Below, piece after piece: positions 1 through 7,395 of a DNA stretch of 64,000 nucleotides. Source of the DNA: JBMNGO01 sp050949885. GTDB taxonomy: Bacteria; Bacillota; Syntrophomonadia; Syntrophomonadales; Syntrophomonadaceae. Under the pieces are notes generated by a model that worked only from the letters and a program-made list of their open reading frames with translations, had not been told where the DNA came from and did not search any database. Location: NCBI GenBank assembly GCA_050949885.1, contig JBMNGO010000001.1:434001-498000 (forward strand), written 5' to 3'. A program made the translations under genes and the position numbers. Every line of letters starts with the position of its first letter. The stretch's first letter is position 1.

Positions 1-158
1 ACTCTTACTTCTTCATCATCCTTCATAACCGAAAAAGCTTGCTCCAATTCAGCAAAAACTTCTGAATTTAAGGCATTAAGAACCTTCGGCCGATTTATTA
101 CAACTATCATTATGTTGTCTTGGAGGTTGCATTGAATATTTTTGAAGCTGTATAACAC
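1..158 (-). CDS. Enoyl-CoA hydratase/isomerase (crotonase) family, N-terminal part, cut by window edge
   Basis: The minus strand reads an open frame into the left edge. The first 52 codons give a typical crotonase N-terminus: a short strand, then NIMIVVINRPKVLNALNSEV, then FAELEQAF. The NRPxxLNALN block is the hallmark start of enoyl-CoA hydratases, which hydrate 2-enoyl-CoA in beta-oxidation. A GTG at 158 follows a G-rich ribosome-binding stretch at about 166-178; a GTG at 170 is also possible. The catalytic glutamates and oxyanion-hole residues lie outside the window, so subfamily (hydratase, isomerase or other) is unknown. The gene overlaps the end of the MaoC gene by 83 bases in another frame and probably belongs to its operon. 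Confidence 0.8.
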   Translation of the reverse strand, partial: MLYSFKNIQCNLQDNIMIVVINRPKVLNALNSEVFAELEQAFSVMKDDEEVR

Positions 159-606
159 TCTCTTTTCCACCCCCTTCCTTTCTAGGCATTACCAGCGATT
201 CGCCCTCAATAACCACCTGGCCTTTCTGATTTATGCAAAGGGTTTTAAGCTTTACTCGATTTTTTCCCTCATCCTTTTCAATCACTTCAACTATTGCAGT
301 TATGGTATCACCAATAAACACCGGCTTTAAAAAACGGCATTCTTGCTGCAAATAGATTACCCCCGGACCCGGTAGTTTGGTTCCCAAAACATTTGATATA
401 AATCCTATGGACAAAACCCCATGTGCAATTCTCTGCCCAAAAAGAGTATTCTTGGCATATTCCATGTCTATGTGCACCGGATTCATATCCCCGGAAAGCC
501 CTGCATAAAGATATACATCACTTTCCGTTACAGTTTTAGAGAACTGGGCCTTGTCGCCTATAGCAATTTCCTTGATGGTTTTACCGCCCCAAGCAGCCGG
601 TTCCAT
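76..606 (-). CDS. MaoC-like (R)-specific enoyl-CoA hydratase / hydroxyacyl dehydratase
   Basis: A 176-residue hot-dog-fold hydratase. Residues about 30-65 hold the hydratase-2 motif: YAGLSGDMNPVHIDMEYA followed by FGQRIAHG, with the catalytic Asp and His of the PhaJ/MaoC family. These enzymes hydrate trans-2-enoyl-CoA to (R)-3-hydroxyacyl-CoA. The ATG at 606 is preceded by AAGGGGGG. Related proteins usually end soon after the VxPR segment; here about 27 further residues (ending SCNKSAEGS) overlap the downstream crotonase start, which suggests a lost stop or frameshift late in the gene. A sigma-54 promoter lies about 40 bases upstream. Role in fatty-acid metabolism is inferred from family and neighbour. 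Confidence 0.85.
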   Translation of the reverse strand: MEPAAWGGKTIKEIAIGDKAQFSKTVTESDVYLYAGLSGDMNPVHIDMEYAKNTLFGQRIAHGVLSIGFISNVLGTKLPGPGVIYLQQECRFLKPVFIGDTITAIVEVIEKDEGKNRVKLKTLCINQKGQVVIEGESLVMPRKEGGGKESVIQLQKYSMQPPRQHNDSCNKSAEGS

Positions 607-645
607 TTAATTCCCCCCTTGTATTTGGTTTTATTTACTTTATTT

Positions 646-661
646 TGCAATAACCATACCA
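646..661 (-). promoter_or_regulatory. Sigma-54 (-24/-12) promoter for maoC-crotonase
   Basis: The minus strand reads TGGTATGGTTATTGCA. The GG and GC dinucleotides are separated by exactly 10 bases, as sigma-54 RNA polymerase requires. Predicted start of transcription is near 635, giving a leader of about 30 bases before the ATG at 606. Confidence 0.75.
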
Positions 662-944
662 GGATTGAATTTTGTGGCTAATTTTTTTTGTTATCGGATA
701 TAGCGCGGTTCTGTGAATAAAAAGTCTTTTTAATAAAACCAAAAAACCATTGGCGTATAAAATTGATACATACTAACCCGATACATAGTGTCCCAATTTG
801 AAGCAAGCACTGATAAGGGAGGGCACAATATTAATGAAGGGGAAATGACCTTATTGTGTGGAACGGTGCTTCTTAAACGCAGAATAGAAAGTTGAGAAAT
901 GCAGCAGCCAAATCAAAGGGGCAAATAATAATATCTAATCACTA
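662..944. promoter_or_regulatory. Shared upstream region between two divergent sigma-54 promoters
   Basis: No gene was seen here. Two direct GATACAT copies start at 765 and 780 (15 bases apart), the first within TTGATAC. A 7-base inverted repeat, CACAATA at 824-830 and TATTGTG at 852-858, lies between the two promoters. Spacing is suitable for enhancer (UAS) sites bound by a sigma-54 activator. Binding by the activator encoded at 1999-3972 is inference. Confidence 0.4.
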
Positions 945-960
945 TGGCACATTTTTTGCA
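945..960 (+). promoter_or_regulatory. Sigma-54 (-24/-12) promoter for NAD kinase
   Basis: TGGCACATTTTTTGCA matches the -24/-12 consensus closely, with GG and GC 10 bases apart. Transcription should start near 971, about 30 bases before the GTG of the NAD kinase gene. The same 18 bases, TGGCACATTTTTTGCATA, recur in the promoter of the hdr-flx operon (16483-16498). Confidence 0.85.
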
Positions 961-1001
961 TAACAATTAATTAGAAGTTAGCCTAAAGGCAGGTCCTTTT
1001 A

Positions 1002-1817
1002 GTGAAGAAAATAGGTATTGTTGTAAATAGCGATAAACCCCAAACGCAGATTTTTTCTAAAATTATTAAGCAAAAACTTTTAGAAAAGAAAATTAAGGTA
1101 TGGGTGGAAAGCGATTTGGTTAGCAGCGGCAATCAGAACGATTCCGACCTGATTATCATTCTTGGAGGGGACGGGACTGTTTTAAGGGCCTTTCACCATT
1201 ATGGCAAATTGGAAATTCCTTTTATGTGTATCAATTTTGGTAAAATGGGTTTTTTGAGCGCCATCGAACCTGAAGAAGCGATAGATTTTCTTCCTCAAAT
1301 TTTTAAAAGGCAGTTTTTGTTGAGCGAGCGTCTACCCATAAGGGTGTCGGTTGAAAGAGAAGGGAATGTAGTATTTCACGACTTTGCGCTAAACGATCTG
1401 GTAATACGATCTAAATCACCATCACTATCCAGACAGAAAATCGTTATCAATAATTTCGACTGTTTTTGTTTTGAAGGAGATGGCCTAATATGTGCAACTT
1501 CCACAGGTTCCACTGGTTATGCTCTTTCCGCTGGCGGCTGTATAGTTGATCCACTGCTGGATGTTCTAATTATTAGTCCCTTATGCTCAGTTAAAACATA
1601 TATAAGGCCTTTCGTTTTAGGTCTTAACAACAGTATAAAAATTATTTGTCAGGACTTAGTTCCCTGCGCCACCTTGACAATTGACGGCAGAGAGCATAAC
1701 TATCTGATAAAGGAAGATGTTATTACCATCAGTCCAGCTCCGTTTAAAGCCAAAATAGTCCAGTTAAAACAAGGACGTTATTTCCAACTGTTACAATCAA
1801 GGCTAAAACTTGGTTAA
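1002..1817 (+). CDS. nadK: NAD kinase
   Basis: Phosphorylates NAD to NADP in the cytoplasm. The 271-residue protein shows the family landmarks: LGGDGTVLRA (the GGDG motif with catalytic Asp) near residue 54, the STGSTGYALSAGG stretch near residue 165, and a TIDGRE segment near residue 225. The start is GTG at 1002 with a weak AGG-type ribosome site. It stands alone behind a sigma-54 promoter, which is unusual for a housekeeping enzyme; a small zinc-ribbon gene follows within 20 bases. Confidence 0.92.
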   Translation: MKKIGIVVNSDKPQTQIFSKIIKQKLLEKKIKVWVESDLVSSGNQNDSDLIIILGGDGTVLRAFHHYGKLEIPFMCINFGKMGFLSAIEPEEAIDFLPQIFKRQFLLSERLPIRVSVEREGNVVFHDFALNDLVIRSKSPSLSRQKIVINNFDCFCFEGDGLICATSTGSTGYALSAGGCIVDPLLDVLIISPLCSVKTYIRPFVLGLNNSIKIICQDLVPCATLTIDGREHNYLIKEDVITISPAPFKAKIVQLKQGRYFQLLQSRLKLG

Positions 1818-1836
1818 CCAAAAGGAGGGCCAAAAC

Positions 1837-1998
1837 ATGAACTTATCATGCAAATGGTGTGGGAAACCGAATTCAAACGGCATTCTGTGTATAAGATGTT
1901 TAAGAATTCATGATGCAATACTCAAGGGTGTAGTAGGAGTAGTATTTATACTAGCCATTATTAGTTTTATCTATTATTACAAATTATTTATTGCTTGA
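1837..1998 (+). CDS. Small zinc-ribbon membrane protein, unknown function
   Basis: A 53-residue protein beginning MNLSCKWCGKPNSNG. Two CxxC pairs (CKWC, CIRC) form a likely zinc ribbon in the first 25 residues, followed by one hydrophobic membrane segment (GVVGVVFILAIISFIYYY) near the C-terminus. The ATG at 1837 sits behind AAAGGAGG, a strong ribosome site, which supports this start over the upstream in-frame ATG at 1810. It follows nadK by 19 bases and probably shares its transcript. Its stop abuts that of the convergent activator gene. Function unknown. Confidence 0.65.
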   Translation: MNLSCKWCGKPNSNGILCIRCLRIHDAILKGVVGVVFILAIISFIYYYKLFIA

Positions 1999-3972
1999 TC
2001 AATTTGGTAATTCTATATTAAATTTCTTCATTTTCCTGTACAGAGTACTCCTGGAAATTCCCATAACTTTTGCCACTTCAGTCTTATTATTGAAGTACTT
2101 GGATAAATAATTGCGAATCAACTGCTCCTCCAAATCATCCTTGGAGGGTTCTTTAGTAAAAGAAAGCAAGCTTGGCTTTTTACTAGCATTCACCAGTTCA
2201 GCTGGCAAAAGATCAGCAGTAAGAACATCTCCTTTAGCTAAATTTATCGCTCTTTCCAAAATATTTCGTAGCTCTCTAACATTGCCAGGATAATCATAAG
2301 CCATCAATATGTCTAATGCCTCTTCATCGACCTTGCAAATGGTTTTGCCTATTTTAAGACAGATGTTATTTAAGAAATGGTCTACCATTGCTTGGATGTC
2401 ATCTTTTCTTTGTCTTAATGGAGGGATTTCAATGGGCATAACCCCTAACCGGAAAAAAAGATCATGCCTAAAATTACCTTTTTGAATTTCCTCTTGCAGA
2501 TTCTTGTTAGTGGCGCTTATTATGCGAACATCAATAGGGATAAATTCCCTTCCCCCGACCCGTATCACGGTTTTTTCCTCCAGCACTCTCAAAAGAGAGG
2601 CTTGCAAGTCAAGAGGCATCTCGGCTATTTCATCCAAAAAAATTGTTCCGCGGTCTGCCAATTCGAATTTGCCTGGGTTCCCGCCTTTTCTGGCACCGGT
2701 AAAAGCCCCCTCATCATACCCAAACAATTCACTGGCAATCAATTCCCGGGGAATAGCTGCGCAATTAATTGCAAAAAAGGCTTCTTGACTCCTGTTGCTG
2801 GCATTATGAATGGCCTGAGCAAACATATCTTTTCCGACTCCACTTTCACCCAAAAGTAAAATGTTGGTATCAGTTTTGGCCGCCATTTTAGCCTGTTCTA
2901 CAGCAAAACGAAAGTTGCGGTTATTTCCTATAAGATGATCAAAAGTGATTTGTGCTTTAGCTCCGACAATTTTATTTACCACTTTGCTCATCTCATGAAA
3001 TACTATAACTGCCCCTTTAATTGTTTCATCATTTTGATCTCTTAATGGTGTGCAGCTAACAATAAACCTTTTTTTGCCAGTCTTGGTTCTAACCACAACA
3101 GCCTGGCCATATACGCAACGTCCAGATCCAATAACATTGAAAAAATGCGGATTTTCGGTTTCCATAATATCCCTAAGTTTCCTGCTGGAGCTCTTGATCG
3201 GGTTTATCTCCAGGAGTTTTTTGGCCCAATGATTAATATGAGTAATACAGCCAGTTTCATTAACAGCTATTAGTCCTTCCGACATAGACTCCATAATGGC
3301 TTCTTTATGTATGTTGGCTAATTTTGCTTCATTATATATTTTATTAAGTTCCATCGTCCGCTCGATGGCCTTGACACAAGCCACTACCATACCGAGAGTA
3401 TGAGCATTTACTAATTTATAAGGTCCAGTTAAATCCAGTACCCCTATGATGTTTCCTTCAGTATCATGAATAGGAGCCGCAGAGCATGTTGAAGTGATAG
3501 CACACACACAGAAATGTTCATAGCCAAATACCTGATTTGGTTTATCAAGGACCAGGGCTAATCCTACTGCATTAGTACCAATAGCTTCCTCGGCCCAGTT
3601 GGCTCCTTCAATAAAATTGCTATACCCTGTAAAATCTAATTCTTCTTGATCACCAATTCGTTTAAGAATATAACCTTCGTTATCAGTAATTGCCACACAA
3701 AAATTTGATCCTTTAGTTATCGAGTACAAATCCTCCATAACCGGAATAGCAATAGCCAACAAATCGCGATTGGCTTCTATTCGTTGCCTCAAGGCATTTT
3801 CGTCCAGAATTTGATTATTAAGTGGTTTAAACGGATCTACTCCGTATCTTTTGCTTCTTTCCCATGATTCCCGGATTTCTTGAGATAAATGGCTATTCTG
3901 CCAAACTTTTGATATTTGCGCCTGTTCCCATGTTGAAAAGAGATCGTAACGATTTCTAATTATCGTCTTCAC
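1999..3972 (-). CDS. Sigma-54-dependent transcriptional activator (AcoR-like: GAF-PAS-AAA+-Fis HTH)
   Basis: A bacterial enhancer-binding protein of about 657 residues. Order: N-terminal GAF-like sensor (to about residue 200), PAS domain (about 220-330), AAA+ domain with Walker A GESGVGKD, the sigma-54 contact loop GAFTGA and Walker B LDEIAEM, and a C-terminal Fis-type helix-turn-helix (NKTEVAKVMGISRSTLYRKM). The preferred start is GTG at 3972, because AAAGGAG lies 8 bases before it; an in-frame ATG at 4008 has no ribosome site. No receiver domain, so it probably senses a small molecule directly. It is the only sigma-54 activator in the window and the obvious candidate for the sigma-54 promoters found here (inference). 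Confidence 0.92.
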   Translation of the reverse strand: MKTIIRNRYDLFSTWEQAQISKVWQNSHLSQEIRESWERSKRYGVDPFKPLNNQILDENALRQRIEANRDLLAIAIPVMEDLYSITKGSNFCVAITDNEGYILKRIGDQEELDFTGYSNFIEGANWAEEAIGTNAVGLALVLDKPNQVFGYEHFCVCAITSTCSAAPIHDTEGNIIGVLDLTGPYKLVNAHTLGMVVACVKAIERTMELNKIYNEAKLANIHKEAIMESMSEGLIAVNETGCITHINHWAKKLLEINPIKSSSRKLRDIMETENPHFFNVIGSGRCVYGQAVVVRTKTGKKRFIVSCTPLRDQNDETIKGAVIVFHEMSKVVNKIVGAKAQITFDHLIGNNRNFRFAVEQAKMAAKTDTNILLLGESGVGKDMFAQAIHNASNRSQEAFFAINCAAIPRELIASELFGYDEGAFTGARKGGNPGKFELADRGTIFLDEIAEMPLDLQASLLRVLEEKTVIRVGGREFIPIDVRIISATNKNLQEEIQKGNFRHDLFFRLGVMPIEIPPLRQRKDDIQAMVDHFLNNICLKIGKTICKVDEEALDILMAYDYPGNVRELRNILERAINLAKGDVLTADLLPAELVNASKKPSLLSFTKEPSKDDLEEQLIRNYLSKYFNNKTEVAKVMGISRSTLYRKMKKFNIELPN

Positions 3973-4008
3973 TTCACTTTCTCCTTTCGTACGTTGATAT
4001 CCAAACAT

Positions 4009-4371
4009 CTTATTATTAGTTTAATACTTTCCTATTGTCCTTATTTAAAAAAGTTTGTTGAAAAATGCAAATATGGAATAAAAAGGTGGAAATACGGTAG
4101 TACAAATCCTATTCTATTTCGCCTGGTAATAGAACGGATGTTAACAGCTAAATAGATTTTTCATCTTCGAAATGTATGGAGCAGAGACACTATGCCTCCA
4201 GCAGAAATGTTCAAGCTCATAGGCTGATATGTTATTTATGGCCAGCATTATGTCTAACCTGATATCGTATAAACCGGGGACTCTTTAGAACATTAATAGG
4301 CTATTAGGGAAATCGACCAAGCAGGAGAGTTTAAGGTTTTGGCAACCTCCAATACTGTCATTACTCTCTAA
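4009..4371. other. Intergenic region between activator and membrane-protein gene
   Basis: No long gene. It should contain the promoter of the activator gene, but I could not assign a clear -35/-10. It holds the small candidate frame at 4141-4248 described separately. Confidence 0.4.
4141..4248 (-). CDS. Candidate 35-residue small ORF
   Basis: Minus-strand frame starting MLAINNISAYELEHFCW and ending in SKMKNLFSC. An AGGT-type ribosome site lies about 8 bases upstream. The sequence is amphipathic and protein-like but matches no family I recognise. It could equally be chance. Confidence 0.2.
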   Translation of the reverse strand: MLAINNISAYELEHFCWRHSVSAPYISKMKNLFSC

Positions 4372-4803
4372 TTAAAACAGTGTAACTACAATAACAGTAA
4401 ATAAGGAATGATTAAAAAAGAGCCCCGCACTGATACGCTCTATACGCCAATTAAATACATTTGCCAAGGCCAACTCATTTTTAAAATAGCGGTCAAAATT
4501 GATGCCTATGCGGGTCAAATGAAAGGCCTCAAATCCGGCAAAAAATGCTGAAATCCGGAGCATGACCGAATTGTCTATTACCTTGAATACCAACATGAAA
4601 TAAACGATTTCAAATATTATGGATAAAACCACTAATAGTTGGATGTATTTTCGGGCTCTTTCAGCCTTGGTCTCCAGCCACTCGCCAAAAGCCCTGATTA
4701 ATTCGCTTTCAAATTTCCAAGGGGTCCCAATAATTATATGGTAGAAATAGAAAGAATACGAAAGGAATATAACCCCTGCAAAAATCACCAGTAGAGCTGT
4801 CAT
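4372..4803 (-). CDS. Hypothetical membrane protein, four hydrophobic segments
   Basis: A 143-residue protein with an N-terminal membrane segment (LLVIFAGVIFLSYSFYFYHI), two central ones (IQLLVVLSIIFEIVYFMLVF and a segment near FFAGFEAFHL) and a C-terminal hydrophobic tail. An AAGGGTGGG-type ribosome site precedes the ATG. It is a single gene flanked by intergenic DNA on both sides. I do not recognise the family and no catalytic motif is visible. Confidence 0.6.
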   Translation of the reverse strand: MTALLVIFAGVIFLSYSFYFYHIIIGTPWKFESELIRAFGEWLETKAERARKYIQLLVVLSIIFEIVYFMLVFKVIDNSVMLRISAFFAGFEAFHLTRIGINFDRYFKNELALANVFNWRIERISAGLFFNHSLFTVIVVTLF

Positions 4804-5171
4804 CCCTTACCCACCCTTATAATCTTGGCTTTTTCCAAATATAACACAACAACCAGCTTCCTTTCCAATGATTTGCTATGGCATTTCTAGAAAATTTTTG
4901 TGGTGAAATCGCAGGCTGTAAAACCAGGAGCTTTTTCCGACTTTCTTTTACCGGGCTACCAACAAAAGAATAGCTGGCTTTTTATACAGCAACCGAGCCA
5001 GCTGATACTTTAACATAAGGGAGGATTTTTTCCTCTAGACGCAATTTTGATTACTACTGAAGGGTACACAAAATTTATTACATTACTACTACGCTACCAG
5101 GATACACCAGCATATAGCGCCCCTTCAGTATCACCATCTTTTCACACCTATATGCCATCCTGTATATGGTT
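4804..5171. other. Intergenic region with putative terminator of the Ig-repeat gene
   Basis: Downstream of the Ig-repeat protein on the minus strand. The only clear structure is a hairpin with arms AGCTGGCT (4972-4979) and AGCCAGCT (4996-5003), followed on the minus strand by ATTCTTTTG (about 4962-4971), a modest rho-independent terminator. Confidence 0.4.
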
Positions 5172-6743
5172 TTATGTGTCATCTTCCGTTTCCTCTGCCA
5201 TCTCCTCCTGGGTCTCATCTTCCGTTTCCTCTACTGCTTCCTCCTGGGTCCCATCCCCTGCTTCCTCTACTGCTTCCTCCTGGGTCTCATCCCCTGCTTC
5301 CTTTGCTACTTCCTCCTGGGCCCCTTCCCCTGCTTCCTTTGCTACTTCCTCCTGGGTCCCATCTCCCGTTTCCTCTGCTACTTCCTCCTGGGTCCCATCT
5401 TCCGTTCCCTCTAATGTCCCCTCCCGGGGCATATCTTCCAGTCCCTTTCCTTCTTCTAACACAAGAGAACCCTGTGCTTCCCCTGGTGCACCTTGCGATT
5501 TGCCTTGTGCTGGGGGAGCTATAACCACTTCTATGGTGGCTGTAAATCCTTCGTCATTGGAATAACCTTCCGGAATATCGTCCAAAACGGCTGTAAAGGT
5601 ATAGCTTCCTGCTGTGTTAGGATCGTAGGTATCTGTATCCATCCATTCCTTCACCGGAACTGCCACAGTACCTCCATTAAGAGTATTAGCAACAACTGTT
5701 ACGGGCAGAGCAGCAATGACTTCTGCAGAATTGGCGTAAACAACCTCATCCACGGTACCTGCCAGCAAGTCAGGTATGGCAGCAAACCCGGTTATCTCCA
5801 ATTTAGCCACTTTCACAGTGGTATGGGTCTGGACCGTTCCGAAGTAGCTGCCGGTTCCCGTTGCAATTACTTGAATATAGTAGTTATATTCTTCTGGGCC
5901 CAGGGTATAGCTGTCGGATGTGGCCCCGGGTATAACAGCGAAAAGTCCTCCCGGCTCGGTTAAGATCCGCCACTCATAAGTGGCTGTGGCATCTGCCGGT
6001 GTCAATGCCCCGGCCTTTAAGGTATAACCTACTTTAACGTTACCGCTGATAGGTTCCATTGCAGTTATTTCTATAGCCGTCTCTACAACAGGCCCTATTG
6101 GACGGCTGGCAACCGTCCCCGTGTAGGCACCAATACCTGTGACCAAGACCCTTATATATTTGCCTGCATCAACTGGGGTTAAGGTATAGGTGGCACCTGT
6201 TGCCCCATTGATGTCTGTATATATTCCGTCCGCAGTATCGGCAATTTGCCACTGGTATAAAACTGTAGCGCTGGAAGGCATCAAGTTTCCTGCCTTTAAT
6301 GTCTGGTTAATTGCTGCAGTACCGGTAATGTCTGAAATAGCCGTAATTTCGGCAGCATTTGCAGCAACAGTACTGATAGAGGAGTTGATAACAGTGCCCG
6401 AGTAATATCCAGACCCAGTGGCTACAACTCTGATATAGTAGCCCTTATCACCGGCAGCCACAGTATAATGCTTGCCGGTAGCCCCAGGAATATTCGCATA
6501 AGGGCCATCAGCGGCGCTTGACCGCTGCCACTGATAGGTAGCCGTAGCACCGTAAGGAGTCAGGGTTCCCGCGGTCAGTACACCCCACACCTGGGTAATA
6601 CCTGTAATGGGTGCAATAGCAGTTATTACCTGGCCGGTTCCTGCTGTGGTAACAGGTCCAGTATAAGGACTGGTTACAGTGCCGGTATAGGCTCCTGTTC
6701 CTGTTACAGCTACTTTCAGATAGTAGTTGGCGTCACCAGCCAT
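5172..6743 (-). CDS. Ig-like repeat surface protein, 5'-truncated, acidic repeat tail
   Basis: The 523-residue frame carries three full tandem Ig-like repeats of about 80 residues with signature YQWQ...GATG..Y.L...D.GKYIRVxxTGxGxYxGTV, a different beta-rich domain (about 330-420), and an acidic C-terminus of 12-residue repeats. Such proteins are normally exported adhesins, yet this frame has no signal peptide. The same frame continues upstream of its ATG to about 6800 and encodes the first part of another Ig repeat (NYSNIAGANSPTYTL), so the ATG is inside a domain. The true N-terminus is lost; upstream lies a signal peptidase fragment in another frame whose TGA overlaps this ATG (TGATG). Probably a deletion product; limited expression by translational coupling is possible. 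Confidence 0.7.
   Translation of the reverse strand: MAGDANYYLKVAVTGTGAYTGTVTSPYTGPVTTAGTGQVITAIAPITGITQVWGVLTAGTLTPYGATATYQWQRSSAADGPYANIPGATGKHYTVAAGDKGYYIRVVATGSGYYSGTVINSSISTVAANAAEITAISDITGTAAINQTLKAGNLMPSSATVLYQWQIADTADGIYTDINGATGATYTLTPVDAGKYIRVLVTGIGAYTGTVASRPIGPVVETAIEITAMEPISGNVKVGYTLKAGALTPADATATYEWRILTEPGGLFAVIPGATSDSYTLGPEEYNYYIQVIATGTGSYFGTVQTHTTVKVAKLEITGFAAIPDLLAGTVDEVVYANSAEVIAALPVTVVANTLNGGTVAVPVKEWMDTDTYDPNTAGSYTFTAVLDDIPEGYSNDEGFTATIEVVIAPPAQGKSQGAPGEAQGSLVLEEGKGLEDMPREGTLEGTEDGTQEEVAEETGDGTQEEVAKEAGEGAQEEVAKEAGDETQEEAVEEAGDGTQEEAVEETEDETQEEMAEETEDDT
5178..5410 (-). repeat. Tandem 36-base repeats encoding acidic 12-residue units
   Basis: About six imperfect copies of a 36-base unit encode blocks of the type EEVAKEAGDGTQ, rich in Glu and Asp. 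On the plus strand the units are recognisable by recurrent TCCTCCTGGGTC spaced 36 bases apart. Copy number is likely to vary between strains by slippage. Confidence 0.85.
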
Positions 6744-7051
6744 CAGGGTATAGGTCGGTGAATTGGCCCCGGCGATATTGGAGTAATTACCTGGCCCTCG
6801 CTGAGTTGGTCTGCTGAAATTTCTTTTGTTACTACCAGGTCCCCCGAGCTTATAAAAGGCTGCATGGAATCAGAAAGTACAATAAAAGGTTTAATCCCCA
6901 TAAATCCAGGTATTTCATCAGGATTAGTAAAAGATTTTACGATTATGGTTGTGTTGAAGATTATTAAGGGAATTAATACTAAGCAAACAATCAACGCAAT
7001 AATGTTTAAAATTCTGCTGGGTGTTTTTTTGGGATCGTTCACCTGTTTCAT
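6743..7051 (-). pseudogene. SipW/archaeal-type signal peptidase I, C-terminally truncated
   Basis: The 102-residue frame has an N-terminal membrane segment (NIIALIVCLVLIPLIIF) and the signal peptidase box FIVLSDSMQPFISSGDLVV, including the catalytic Ser before Met. Family members continue after EGDVIxF with the Lys/His-containing half and a second membrane segment; here, after EGQVI, the sequence passes into DNA coding for the Ig repeat in another frame and stops at 6743. The catalytic partner residue is missing, so it should be inactive. Best start is ATG at 7051 behind AGGAG; the ATG at 7063 is part of that site. SipW-type peptidases usually process neighbouring surface proteins, which fits the locus. 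It is the first gene after the riboswitches. Confidence 0.75.
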
Positions 7052-7095
7052 TATTCTCCTCATATAATCTCAATTATTGTTATCCCCAGGATAAT

Positions 7096-7141
7096 CCAAA
7101 AATAATGTCCGACTGCATAAATTTATCTCATGCAGCCGGAC
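7096..7141 (-). terminator. Rho-independent terminator of second riboswitch unit
   Basis: A 12-pair stem, 7107-7118 with 7130-7141 (one G-U), has an 11-base loop and is followed on the minus strand by ATTATTTTT. The 3' arm of the aptamer region overlaps its 5' arm, as expected for ligand-controlled termination. Confidence 0.8.
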
Positions 7142-7207
7142 ATTCATAGCATATGCCGTAGAATCCAGGCTTTCCGTCCCAGCCTTTCGGTTGGTTTGGC
7201 TTTTTTC
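7136..7207 (-). promoter_or_regulatory. Cyclic-di-GMP-I riboswitch (GEMM), second of tandem pair
   Basis: The minus strand reads AAAAGCCAAACC, a short stem capped by a GAAA tetraloop, then GGGACGGAAAGCC, and later CTATGA with a GTCCGG segment: the GEMM-I core. The pair usually G-C in this aptamer (GGCAAACC with GACGCAAAG) is swapped to C-G here, a compensatory change that supports the fold. The ligand-contact position corresponding to G20 is G, as in c-di-GMP rather than cGAMP sensors. It precedes the signal peptidase fragment by about 85 bases. Confidence 0.85.
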
Positions 7208-7261
7208 GATAGATGTTAAGTTGTTGGTTTTCGATTTATTCTAAATCAAATCATTTTAAAT

Positions 7262-7294
7262 CAAAAACATCCGGTTGCAAAGATTGCAACCGGA
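7262..7294 (-). terminator. Rho-independent terminator of first riboswitch unit
   Basis: A perfect 11-pair stem (7270-7280 with 7284-7294) has a 3-base loop and is followed on the minus strand by TGTTTTTG. It lies immediately after the first aptamer and overlaps its 3' part. Confidence 0.88.
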
Positions 7295-7366
7295 CGTTCA
7301 TAGCGTATATACTGCAGTAGAATCCAGGCTTTCCGTCCCAGCCTTTCGGTTGGTTTGGCTTTTTAA
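7290..7366 (-). promoter_or_regulatory. Cyclic-di-GMP-I riboswitch (GEMM), first of tandem pair
   Basis: The core is nearly identical to the second copy: AAAAAGCCAAACC, GAAA tetraloop (7344-7347 on the opposite strand), GGGACGGAAAGCCTGGATTC, then CTATGAACGTCCGG. It lies about 25 bases after the predicted transcription start and has its own terminator, so two c-di-GMP decisions are made in series before the surface-protein genes. Confidence 0.87.
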
Positions 7367-7395
7367 TAAGTATCAATTTTTGGTTTACGAGTATT

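Noticed and set aside
5178..5410. Regular 36-base repeats as a possible CRISPR array
   Set aside because: Units are directly adjacent with no spacers and are in frame with a coding sequence.
5047..5565. Plus-strand Ser/Pro-rich open frames
   Set aside because: They are the antisense of the 36-base acidic repeats of the Ig-repeat gene; low complexity and no ribosome site.
7364..7380. TTGATAC in the riboswitch leader as an activator site
   Set aside because: Single, non-palindromic, and behind a sigma-A promoter; treated as chance.
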